Source of the DNA: Gautieria morchelliformis
Lineage: Eukaryota > Basidiomycota > Agaricomycetes > Gomphales > Gomphaceae
Direction: 5' to 3'
DNA: 64,000 bases
NCBI GenBank assembly: GCA_015179125.1
Contig: WHVA01000027.1
Span: 372,001-436,000 of the forward strand
The position numbers were made by a program, and so were the translations under genes. Shown here in pieces: positions 1 through 9,500 of the stretch. The stretch's first letter is position 1. The number at the start of each line of letters is the position of its first letter. The notes under the pieces were generated by a model. That model did not search any database and was not told where the DNA came from. It worked only from the letters and a program-made list of their open reading frames with translations.

Positions 1-308
1 CCCTGCATGGACTCTTGGTCTGCCGGGTTAATCGCACACGATTTATGGGTAGGACATCCCACGAATGCATTCCGGCCATAGGAACACCCAAAGGGGGTTG
101 AGTCGGGAAGATGATGGGGCCAGTGATGAACCATCATGCCGGGTAAAGGATGTTGATCGTGTTTGATGGTGTGCCTACTGGCGAATGATGTGAGTAGTGA
201 ATGGTCATTCGGTGAATTTGGCGAAGAGTGAATGGAGCGAACATAGAGGTGGAGTGATAAAAGGGAAAATGGGGATAGCTGGATACAAGAAATAAATGAG
301 TCATGACA
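1..308 (+). repeat. LTR-A, 3' portion, cut by the window edge
   Basis: This stretch matches, with divergence, the second half of the complete repeat at 42864-44138, in the same orientation. Shared blocks include the region around 'ggactcttggtc' and 'gatgaaccatcatgccggg', and both copies end in TCATGACA. The full copy starts TGTCAAG and ends TGACA, so the family has the TG...CA ends and short inverted termini of a long terminal repeat. The left part lies outside the window. It is either the 5' LTR of an element whose interior is the following AT-rich island, or an independent solo LTR. Confidence 0.7.
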
Positions 309-1628
309 GTGTGCTGTATGGGAACATGCTTTTGATCTACACCCTCTTCTAGGGAGGATGTTCACATTGACAACAATGTACATTCTTCTAGGATATATTA
401 GATATCTTTTAAAATATCAACCCTAACCAAATTCATAATCCATCATTTTGAGCAACTTGTATATTGTGGACATCCTATTTTTTTTGAATGTTCTGATATT
501 TTAAGAATATGGTTGTATGTGCTAAGGCATGGTGTGTATTGAGATAACAGAGCAATTTCAGAGAGGATGTGGATGACTATATATTAAAAGTATATATGAA
601 GCTTGTTACATGTGTGATGATAGAATGTAGAGGCAAGCATGGACCATATGAGTACATGTTAGAAGTAGATATGAAACATGTTAGATGTACAATCACAGAA
701 TATAGAAGCAAGTATGGACAATACCTGTACTATATTATTATATATGGTTGAGAGATCTGATTAGAAGGTATGTTTAAAATAATATGCATGTATAGTACAA
801 ATATATGTAACTATTGATGTTTAGACAATGGGGTATACACCCTTTCCTGGGGGAGCAGCAGACTATGAGAAAGAACTTTGGGGCTAGGATTAAGCATGCC
901 TTACAGGTGCTGGCAACTGCCTCAATTTTGATATATTTTATGAAATATAGACCTCCTAGGAAAACATTTTAAAAAGTATGAATACTATATTCTAAGGTTC
1001 TCCTAAAAAGAATTGAGGTTCTCCTTTTATTCCAAGATCTCTTTTTATTGTTTCAAATATATCAGGAAACATATTTAGTATCTTATTCACATCTACTTCT
1101 CCTTTTCTCTTAGGACTTTTCTGTCTTCTTGCCTTTCTAAAGAGATATCAACAGGACAATCAAGGTCTTTTATGACTCCAACTAGCTTACTGAGATAATT
1201 GGAATCATTTTCAACATTTTTCATTCCTAACCTAGTACATTGTTCAATCATCTTTTCTTCTATGACCTTCCATCCTACTAGAGTTCTGAAGTACATATCC
1301 AATATCCTTTTAAAGAATTGTAGGTATATCAATTTGTTTCTAAGCTCATAACCAATCTTTTCAACTTATCAAGATCCTCCTTATATGTACCTGTCAGGGG
1401 ACCACCAGTTCTTTCCTTTCTTTCCTGTTAATCCCCTTCCTTGTATCTCTTCATCATATCCCTTTCATTGCATCCTTCCCTTATTCCTTCCTGCACCACT
1501 GCCGCTCGTGGGATTTGCTTATGTCATTTTGTAGCAGCTATATAGTTCATCGCTGAGGTAAGGAGATCCTCACTCTGTTCTCTTTGGATCTCCTCTACCT
1601 CAGGTATGCCATCCATGTATTTACCTGC
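309..1628. other. AT-rich stretch without a recognisable gene
   Basis: Base composition drops sharply to AT-rich relative to the rest of the window. At 586-735 there is a degenerate tandem duplication with a 75 bp period (25 codons), so the short frame at 569-751 reads as two related repeats, but no family is recognised. A weak minus-strand frame at 1093-1332 has no identifiable domain. I see no LTR-retrotransposon gag, protease, integrase or reverse transcriptase motif here. Confidence 0.5.
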
Positions 1629-2261
1629 TCACTGACTTATATCACTTTGTATCTCCTCTACCTCAGCCGCTCTAGGGAGTAGAGCACCAGGTAGAGTCGC
1701 CCTTCCAGTACCCCTGTAAATATCAAACGATCCATATACTTGTACTATTTTTACTACCTCCACTTTTTTACCATAACTCTCACTATCCCAAGAACTTCTA
1801 GGTTTTTGGAGGATTTAAATTTTATATTTAATATGTCTCCAATATTCCCCTATAGCAGCTATACCATATACACTTTCATAATTGGTATCTAGGAATAGTA
1901 CTGTCACCTGATTTATCAGTTGCTTGTGAGTATCCTTGAAGATATTTTCACGTTCTTCTGTAGTTTTAACACTTCTTTTTATTTCCACTATTAAAAATGT
2001 AGTACTATTTATAGTGTTATTATTCTTAGTATATTTAGTAACAGTAAAATCAGGGATTAAATGTCTTACATTATCCTCTCCATCTCTATTTTCAACAGCA
2101 TAAACAAATGCATGTTGAGGAGTTATTATCATAGTATTGGCAAAGCAACCCATGAGAATTATGGTCCAAGGAGCATACCAGTAACACTCCAAGTTATTGG
2201 AATTAGTATACTGGTATATAGCAACTTCAATAGAGGTTCTCAAACGAGCCTTTATATCCAT
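1629..2261 (-). pseudogene. PD-(D/E)XK nuclease-like protein, one in-frame stop
   Basis: The frame opens at 2261 and runs 148 codons to a TAA, then continues in the same frame without another stop to a TGA at 1629-1631. The first part contains P70-D71 (LIPDFTV) and E93-x-K95 (FLIVEIKRS) about 22 residues apart. This is the PD...(D/E)xK spacing of restriction-endonuclease-like nucleases. A C-terminal AAIGEYW is like the 'GxwW' tail of fungal proteins of this fold. The internal TAA replaces a residue in KI*ILQKP and could come from CAA. Fold assignment is by motif only. It may be an inactive remnant. No partner gene is recognised, and the neighbour at 2439-2651 is on the same strand upstream. 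Confidence 0.45.
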
Positions 2262-2438
2262 CTCTATCTTCTACAAAACACTCTACTCTTATCATTCAAT
2301 ATATTTGAAAAATGATACATATTGTGATAACATTTTATATAGCTTATCACCTTACAAAAATATAGTTGTATAAAGGGGTTTTTAAAAGCTCACCAACCTG
2401 AAAATTTTATTCTTTTCTAGTATATAAACAGGGTTAGT

Positions 2439-2651
2439 CTAGTCAATTATTTGTTTTAGTGCTTCACAATTTTGGTTTATTGGTATTCGATGCATTAACT
2501 GATAAGGTCCCGCTCTCTGCCCCTTTTTATCATAAAGAATAGTTGCTGTCCTCCCTGGAATATCTACTACTGTAACATCACCCTTCATCTCCTCCCCAGT
2601 CACTGGATGTTTAAATGTCACCTTATCTCCTACTGTAGGGATGTATGGCAT
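2439..2651 (-). CDS. small hypothetical protein, possible SH3-like barrel
   Basis: A 70-codon intact frame beginning with Met and rich in short beta-type segments: VGDKVTFKHP, GDVTVVDI, TATILYDKKG. The pattern of G-D-K-V followed by short hydrophobic strands resembles small SH3-like or KOW-like folds, but I do not recognise the family. It is on the same strand as, and 177 bp upstream of, the PD-(D/E)XK-like frame, so the two could be co-inherited. AT-rich codon use matches the island and differs from the gene-bearing parts of the window. Confidence 0.35.
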   Translation of the reverse strand: MPYIPTVGDKVTFKHPVTGEEMKGDVTVVDIPGRTATILYDKKGQRAGPYQLMHRIPINQNCEALKQIID

Positions 2652-3252
2652 TGTTCATCCAGCTTGTATATTATATTAAACTCAGTTTGTATTCATTTTT
2701 TGTTTTGACAGGATTCAGCTCCTACCCTCTATTAGTCATAGAATCATATGATTATTATCTACAGTCGCAGAATAGACTTGACTCTTTTTTGTATGCCTTT
2801 TGCTATATATTTCAGCTTGTAAGTAGCTAATTATGAGATCAGTCAGCATGAAGGACCTGAAGTTTCAGACTGACATTTCTTACAAATTGTGATAGTCCTC
2901 CTTTCATGAGGTGGAGGAATACGTGATCCAATGGCAATGATATCAAACAACAAGATGTTGTCATGTTCAGTTACTGTATATGTGTTGGTGTCTGCTGATA
3001 TGTGTAAGGGTTTCTTTCTTATCTATAGTTCATTAACATACCTTTTTGCATGGCTTTGTTTGATAGTAAAGAGTATCTTAGCGCTGTAGATAATATTTTT
3101 TTAGTGCCTATTATCACAGAATGACATAATATTATACATAAGCAACTATGGGCATGTAGATAAATGCAGTTCTATCAGGTTTGATGATATAATACCATGA
3201 CATACTACATAAACACTGATTTCACAAAGTTGTCAATTTATATAGATGAACC

Positions 3253-3921
3253 ATGGTTATCCAAAGCATTGTTCATAAGATATCTGCCTTTTTTGGTAGT
3301 ACCAAGGCAACCAGAGACAGGTCTGTTGTTAAAACAGGAGACCTGATAATAAACATAGAAGTCTCACTCTGTAATGACAAACATGAGTTCTTCGAACAAT
3401 GGTCAGTTTCTAGTGTACAATGGCTTACCCTTCCAAATCACTAAGGTTCTGATGAGCTGTATAATTTAATAATAGGCAGCATCTCAGGTTTTAGGGTTTT
3501 GGAATGGGTGTTAAGTCCCGATTCCCATTGTATAATTGTTGCAAAGGTTATATTGGATGGTAAAACAAAGTATCCTTTAGTTGTAGGATAGGTTAAATGT
3601 AATGAATGCTGTATATATGATAGTCTGATAAAAGGCATGATGATTGCCTTATATTCTAACTCTCAACCACAAGAGACAATTACCATCTATGGCATACTTG
3701 TACTACAAGATGGAAGGATGAAGGTCTACAAAACAAATAATGAGAGGAGACATCGAACTCCTATTATTTTATATACACCATTAAAAATCATAGAAGATTC
3801 AAAGGAGGTCTGTGACATTGTCAAATATATGCTTAAGCATATACTCAGAAATACTACAAACCCCTCGAAATCTTTGATTAACCAGACCAGGGTTCAAACC
3901 TGGGACCCTGTTAGTATATAG
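3253..3921 (+). pseudogene. hypothetical protein, degraded by two in-frame stops
   Basis: One reading frame stays open over 223 codons except for a TAA at 3442-3444 and a TAG at 3588-3590. All segments are in the same frame, so this is one gene with two nonsense changes, not three small genes. Visible pieces include a central 'VLEWVLSPDSHCIIVAKVILDGK' type beta-rich stretch and a Cys cluster KCNECC. The product is not recognised. Both stops could be Gln codons (CAA, CAG) changed by C to T. The last codons overlap the tRNA-like sequence on the other strand. Confidence 0.4.
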
Positions 3922-3949
3922 GGTGCTTTACCAACTAAGCTATTTGGTC
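3879..3949 (-). tRNA. degenerate tRNA-like sequence (probable pseudogene)
   Basis: On the minus strand a cloverleaf can be drawn. The acceptor GACCAAA pairs with TCTGGTT at 6 of 7 positions. The D arm is GCTT-AGTTGGTA-AAGC, with the canonical GG. The T arm CCAGG-TTTGAAC-CCTGG has a perfect 5 bp stem, but the loop has T instead of the conserved C. The anticodon stem can pair ACCCT with AGGGT, but it then encloses a 10-base loop, so no reliable anticodon can be read. The expanded loop and altered T loop argue for a decayed gene or a captured tRNA. No CCA is encoded. Confidence 0.45.
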
Positions 3950-4280
3950 TATTATGTTTTACAACTTGGTGGGGTAATATATGAGTCATAAGATAGTGTA
4001 AAAGCTTTGTTTAAAAGCTTAGTTTCTACATTTTGATATTTACCATCAAGAATCTTAATAGTAACATTGCTAAATATTATGATTTTGACTCTTCATATAG
4101 AATGACTTATATAACCAATACATTCACTTTCATGAGTAGTAATTATACTTTATTCTATCTCTAACATAATAAGATCTGATTTTGGTAGAAATACATTCAT
4201 ATATCAGTTACCATGGAATATGATGATAATTCCAGTACTTGAATTAATACTTAGAAACAAACATGTATGATACATAATTC
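3950..4280. other. AT-rich spacer
   Basis: No open frame of useful length, repeat copy or RNA-like structure was seen between the tRNA-like sequence and the next reading frame. Confidence 0.4.
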
Positions 4281-4922
4281 ATGGATGTATTTATGAATGG
4301 AGAAGAAATATCCCCTTTAACAGCATATGATGAAGAGGATGATCTAGTATCATATGAGGTCAATGATAATAATCAAATAAATCTGCTGACAGAACAACCA
4401 GATAAATCACAGCATGCTAGAGATATCAAAAGAATCTCAGCAAGTTGTAGAATACACAATTCGGAAGATAGTTACTATGAGTTGGCAGATATGGATGTAT
4501 ATATAGATGGAAAAGAAGTATCCATTTTAACAGCATATCTTAGACGTAATCATCTAGTATCATATCAGGTAATCAATGATAAGAATCAAATAAACCTCCT
4601 AACAAAACAACAAGATAAGAATAGTACAATAAATAAGTCTCCTCAAATGAGTAAAACTAGATCAAAACCAGATAAGCAATCAAAACTAGCTGAGATCTGA
4701 ACATTTGATACTCTTGATGAGAAAGGAAATATCGATACTCGATCGATATTTGAGATTGATGATGAGATACGCAAGCAGAATAGATTAGATTCCAATAATG
4801 AGAGATCAATGTTAGATATGGCCAAGGAAAAAAAGGATAGATCCAAGGTAGATGAGAGATCAATGTTAAATATTCTTCAGGATAGGTGCCCACCAATAAT
4901 CCTAGAAGATGAGGTATCGTGA
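4281..4922 (+). pseudogene. hydrophilic protein with internal module duplication, one TGA
   Basis: The first 139 codons hold two copies of a module: MDVFMNGEEIS-LTAY and MDVYIDGKEVS-LTAY, each followed by LVSY and NQINLLT and a DK-rich linker. A TGA at 4698-4700 interrupts the frame, which then runs on in the same frame to 4922 with two further similar segments (ERSMLDM and ERSMLNI). The related minus-strand frame at 5023-5358 has TCA (Ser) where this copy has the TGA, which shows that the stop is a secondary change. Lys/Asp/Asn/Ser-rich and probably soluble. The family is unknown to me. Confidence 0.4.
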
Positions 4923-5022
4923 CCTCTACATTTGTGAGTCATAGAACCTTGTCCATCCATTGATAAAATTTTGGAACAGCATATAAGCTGAATTTCCAAA
5001 TGACCCATAGAGTATAAAGATA

Positions 5023-5358
5023 TCAGATGGTATTATTATCATGGAATCTGAATCCACTCTGCTCTTTAACCAGGAAGTTGAATTTAAATCCTATTAGATT
5101 GATGTCGGCTAACTCAAAGTAATTATCTGCTGAATTATATACCCTACAATTTTCTGTGATATTTTTGATATCAAATTTAATTTTTCCCCAATTGATTTCT
5201 TTCTCATCAAGAGTATCAAATATTGAGATCTCATCGGGAGTGGATTGCTTTGGTTTCTTATCTGGTTTTGATCTAGCTTTACTCCTTTGAAGAGACTTAT
5301 TTGCTGAACTATCCTTTGCAGGATTCTTATCTGGTTTTGTCAGGAGGTTTATTTGATT
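5023..5358 (-). CDS. partial paralogue of the 4281-4922 protein, inverted, 5' end cut at LTR-A
   Basis: Read on the minus strand from the LTR-A boundary, 111 codons are open to a TGA. The order is NQINLLTKPDK, a linker with SKARSKPDK, IFDTLDEK, then CRVYNSADNYFELADI. Each block has a match in the plus-strand frame next door (NQINLLTKQQDK, SKTRSKPDK, TFDTLDEK, CRIHNSEDSYYELADM). The two genes face each other tail to tail. No start codon is present because the coding sequence is cut exactly where LTR-A begins. This suggests that LTR-A inserted into this gene, or that the gene was truncated when captured. Confidence 0.4.
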   Translation of the reverse strand, partial: NQINLLTKPDKNPAKDSSANKSLQRSKARSKPDKKPKQSTPDEISIFDTLDEKEINWGKIKFDIKNITENCRVYNSADNYFELADINLIGFKFNFLVKEQSGFRFHDNNTI

Positions 5359-5359
5359 A

Positions 5360-5703
5360 TGTCAAGATTGGTTTTCAGGCGTTAATATCGCGTATTAGTG
5401 AACACAGCGAATGCCCGAATAACTTGTGCGAATAAGTATGCCGTTCGGCGAATAGGTGAACCAATGAAGGTTCACAAGGTAAGAGGGTTTGCCTAAATGG
5501 GGCTTACCCTATCTACAGTCGTAGCGAAATAGCCCATGGTTCTTGACGATGTAATGTGCAAGATCTCACGGAAGGGTTGTCTAAGTCTCGACAATCCCTT
5601 CGCCAACAGCACAGAAAATGGTTTGAAGGCTAAGGTAACGAAGACGAAGTATGAGAACGCACCAGTGATGCCTAAGTCTTCTGTTGGTCGAAGATAGAGA
5701 TCT
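5360..5703 (+). repeat. LTR-A, 5' portion, truncated
   Basis: Begins TGTCAAGATTGG and follows the first ~365 bp of the solo LTR-A at 42864, including the tract 'cgcgtattagtgaacacagc' and 'gtctacagtcgtagcgaaa'. Homology stops near 5703, where LINE coding sequence starts. The missing 3' part of the LTR does not reappear after the LINE, so the right boundary is a rearrangement and not a simple insertion. Confidence 0.7.
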
Positions 5704-6219
5704 CCAAGAGAATTGGCCTCAAATGTTATACGCCGCCGACGTATGGTGCACACCCATGTACAGGGCACTAAAGGGAAAGAAGGCTATCGGGTTCATGAGC
5801 AAGCTTGCCAGGGTCCAGAGGTTGGCAGCACTGCAGACAACTGGCGCCATGCGCACCACGGCCACGGATACGCTTGACGCACATGCCGACATGCTACCAC
5901 TCCCCCTCCTCCTCAACACTATGTGCCACAATGCAGCGGTCAGGCTTGCGGTGCTCCCTGAGACACATCCGCTCCATGGCCCGACCAGGAGAGCCGCGAG
6001 AGGGGTCCGGACCCACCGCTCCCCCCTACATGAGCTAATGGCAGCATCCGGCATCGACCCCAGAGACGTCGAGATCATCAGCGCAGTGCGGAAGGAGCCA
6101 GGCTGGACAAAGAAGTTCTGCACAAGGGTGGTGGAGGACAAGGAGGGGGCAGCACGAGAGGACAGGGAGAATGCGGCGGAGCTACAGATCTACTCGGACG
6201 GGTCAGAAATTGACAGGGG
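5704..6219 (+). pseudogene. LINE-1 ORF2 fragment, thumb to start of RNase H
   Basis: The frame is open from the truncated 5' edge to the copia-1 insertion point. The peptide has features of the linker between RT and RNase H of fungal Tad/R1-type ORF2 proteins: AADVWCTP, LQTTGAMRTTATD, HPLHGPTRRAARG and SPLHELM, ending in the first RNase H aspartate in YSDGSE. It is cut one residue before the conserved glycine/alanine strand, by the copia-1 insertion. The upstream RT catalytic region is absent. Confidence 0.8.
6215..6219 (+). other. target site duplication of copia-1, left (AGGGG)
   Basis: AGGGG directly precedes the 5' LTR and recurs directly after the 3' LTR at 10711-10715. Removing the element and one copy restores the LINE RNase H reading frame. 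Confidence 0.95.
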
Positions 6220-6440
6220 TGTTAGTAATCGGGACGATGACACCGCCGAGGCAGAGCCGGCACGCACTTAGCCGGAGGTTCGAGATCGCTCTCGACCCCG
6301 GGTTGCTGGCGCACCGGCACCGCATCGGCACAACAGCTCGAAGAGATTGGTAATATAGGAACATCATAATTAGTATATAAGGACAGATGATCTTGTACAG
6401 ATCATAGAATAACAGATTATTATATCTCCTTCGTTCCACA
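6220..6440 (+). repeat. copia-1 5' LTR
   Basis: 221 bp, TGTTAG...TTCCACA, with a TATA-like TATATAA at 6374-6380 that probably drives element transcription. It matches the 3' LTR except for CACGCA versus CATGCA. Confidence 0.95.
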
Positions 6441-6454
6441 GGTTATGGGCCCCG
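6441..6454 (+). promoter_or_regulatory. copia-1 primer-binding site (half initiator tRNA type)
   Basis: GGTTATGGGCCCCG follows the LTR without a gap. Its complement contains GGGCCCATAACC, the expected anticodon stem-loop of initiator tRNA-Met with CAT in the loop. Drosophila copia and yeast Ty5 are known to prime from the anticodon arm of a cleaved initiator tRNA. Confidence 0.75.
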
Positions 6455-6519
6455 CGCATAACTAAACTACTACAAATCTAACTACGCTCCATACTCCAAT
6501 AACTCAATACCGATCAACG

Positions 6520-9500
6520 ATGTCGAGTAGCAATAACACGTACAAGATCGATCCCTTGAACGGGGATAATTACGCGGCGTGGCGCCGGCGGCTCGAGTGG
6601 ATACTCGATGACTCAGATCTGTGGGACGTGGCTATCGGCAGGGAGACGGAACCGAGACCGGCAGATGCCGACAACGTCACTGCGACCGAACAGCAGGAGA
6701 TCGACGATTGGAGAAGGAAGGACAAGAAGGCTAGAAAAGAGATTTGCCTCAGAGTTGCCGATGAACAACTAGTTTACATCAATCAGACGATGTCTGCATT
6801 TGCTGTATGGACTAGTCTACAAGCAATATTCGAATCTAAGGGAGCAGTGGGGATTGTAAATCTCCGAAGAGATTTCTTCCGGACGCTTGCCGAGGATGGC
6901 GCGAACATGGAGGAGCACGTACGCAAGCTCCGCGGCATTCAACAGGAACTGAATGCGCGGGGGCATTACATCAGTGACACCGAGTTCTTGAACACGTTGC
7001 TGACGTCATTACCAGATTCCTGGTCGGTGTTTATTACGGCAGTAAACGCCAGTGGAGCCGGGACAACAGCTGATATATTAATAGCTCGGGTCCTCGATGA
7101 GGATCGAGCACGGAAAGCTGGATCGGCACGGCAGACGGCGCTTAAGGCGCAACAACGTCACAGGCCCAAGAAAGATGACTCAGGAGCAACAAAGGGAAAA
7201 TGCCGAAATTGCGGCAAGAAGGGTCATTACGTGAAGGACTGTTGGGCGAAAGGTGGCGGCAAGGAGGGCCAAGCACCGAAATGGTTCAAATCAGGGAACA
7301 AAGAAACAGTCAAACAAGCAGAAGAAAAAGACTTCGCATTTGTATCTAAGGAGGTAGCATACAGTGCTATATCTGCATCCGACTGGCTAGCCGATTCAGC
7401 GGCAACAATACATATAGCTCGAAGCCGAAACGATTTCGCTAGCTATGCCGAGGAACCATCAGAGATTGAAGGAATTTCACCTGATGCGGTACTACATACA
7501 CAAGGCCGAGGCACTATATACATGGAATTCAAGATCGGCGCCAAGACGAACACGATCGAGCTACGTGACGTCAAACACGCACCAGATGCGCCGAACAACC
7601 TTATCAGTGTAGGGCGTCTAACTGATAAGGGTAACACGGCCACATTTTCAGGCACCGGCGTCGAATTCAAAACGCGCGCCGGAGTTACCTTCGCACAGGG
7701 ACAGAAGCGTGGGCGGCTGTTCTGTATGAAGGCACGAGTCACTCGATCAGTCGAGGCACGGGACTTTGCCGCAGCGGCAAAAGGACGGTCATGGGACAAA
7801 TGGCACAGGATACTCGGGCACGTCAACATAAATTCTATAAAGATGTTGAAATCTAACGATCTAGTCACCGGACTTGAGATCGACGAATCAAACGAGCCGA
7901 GCCAGTGCAAGGCATGCATACAAGGCAAGCGGCATGTGGAGCCGTTCCCCAAAAGAGCCGAGGACACTGTAGAACAGGTCGGTGACCTGACAGTATCCGA
8001 TGGATGGGGGCCTGCCCAGACCGAGGGACCATCACGTGAAAAGTACTTTTATTCTTTCACGGACATCAAATCGAGGTACACGGTCATCTATTTTGGGAGC
8101 GCCAAAGATGAAGCGCTCAAACACTTCGAGACGTACAAGGCATTCCTCGAGACCCAAACAGGTCAGAAACTGAAGAGGTTTCGCTCAGATAATGGAGGGG
8201 AATATGTCAATAAAAATTTCAAGGAATTTTGTGCAAAATATGGCATTATCATGGAGACCACAGCTCCATACTCCCCAGCCCAGAATGGAATCGCCGAACG
8301 ACTCAACCGGACCTTACTCGAGCACGCACGGGCAATGATATTTGCCAAGAACCTGCCAAAAATACTCTGGCCCGAGGCCGTGGCTTACGCGTGTTATATC
8401 AAAAATCGATCACCCACGCGAGCGCTTGGAGATGACGCAACGCCGTTCCAAGCACTATTCGGCAAGAAGCCGAACATAGCACGTCTAGAGGAATTTGGGA
8501 CAAATTGCTGGGTTATGGTGCTGGATCAACGTCGAGCCAAACTTGATCCAAAGGCAGAAGAACATATATTCGTCGGAGTAGCTGAACATGCAAAAGCCTG
8601 GAGGTATTACAATAAAGCCTCAAAACATGTTCAAATTTCGAGAAATATTACATTCGACGAAAACGACAACAAACTCTACCCTATCCCAGATAACGACGAT
8701 GACGACACGGCACCGCTCGAGGGGGAGCACTCACCACGCGAGCATGTGCCGGACCCGATCACATCTACCCCACAGACGTCATCACCCCACACGACGCCCG
8801 TTCCTGATCCACCTGAACAAGCGCCAGCTCCACAGATTCGACGGAGCGCGCGTATCACTCAAAGACCGGATTACCGGAAGCTGAATAATTCAGGACGCAC
8901 CGAGCAGGTTTACATAACGAGAGAAATCGTCACTGAACCTGAGAATTACAGAGCGGCGGTATCACGTGATGATGCGCCGATCTGGGAGAAAGCAATGGAA
9001 ATTGAGATGGATCAACACAAGACATTAGGAACATGGGAATTAACAGAACTACCACCCGGACGAATAGCTATCGGTTGCCGATGGGTATACGCTGTCAAAA
9101 CGCAACCGGATGGACAATTCGATAAGGCTAAAGCAAGGGTTGTGGCTCAAGGATTCACACAGAGGCCAGGGATGGATTACTACGAGATAACCTCACCCGT
9201 GGTCAAATTCGATTCACTACGTGTTCTATTAGCGATCGCAAACACACTCGATTGGGAAATCGAAATGATGGATGTCAAAGGCGCCTACCTCAATTCAATC
9301 ATAGATGAGGAGATCTACATGCGCCAGCCCGACGGTTTTGATGATGGATCTGGACGCGTTCTAAGAATATACAGAGCGCTCTACGGACTCAAACAATCGG
9401 GACGAGCTTGGCATCAGCGCTTACGCAAATTACTACTCAATCTCGGCTTCCATCAAAGTACAGCCGATGAATGCGTCTACATCAGACAAGATAAGGATTC

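Noticed and set aside
4643..4896. Two short minus-strand frames (67 and 79 codons) in the AT-rich island
   Set aside because: They lie opposite the continuation of the modular plus-strand gene, and are low-complexity Ser/Leu/Tyr-rich.
1629..4922. Alternative genetic code (TAA/TAG read as Gln) in the AT-rich island
   Set aside because: The third gene is stopped by TGA, its paralogue has Ser at that site, and normal stops are used elsewhere. Ordinary decay explains all cases more simply.
5719..6141. 140-codon minus-strand frame opposite LINE-1
   Set aside because: It is a shadow of the LINE ORF2 frame, with no domain of its own.
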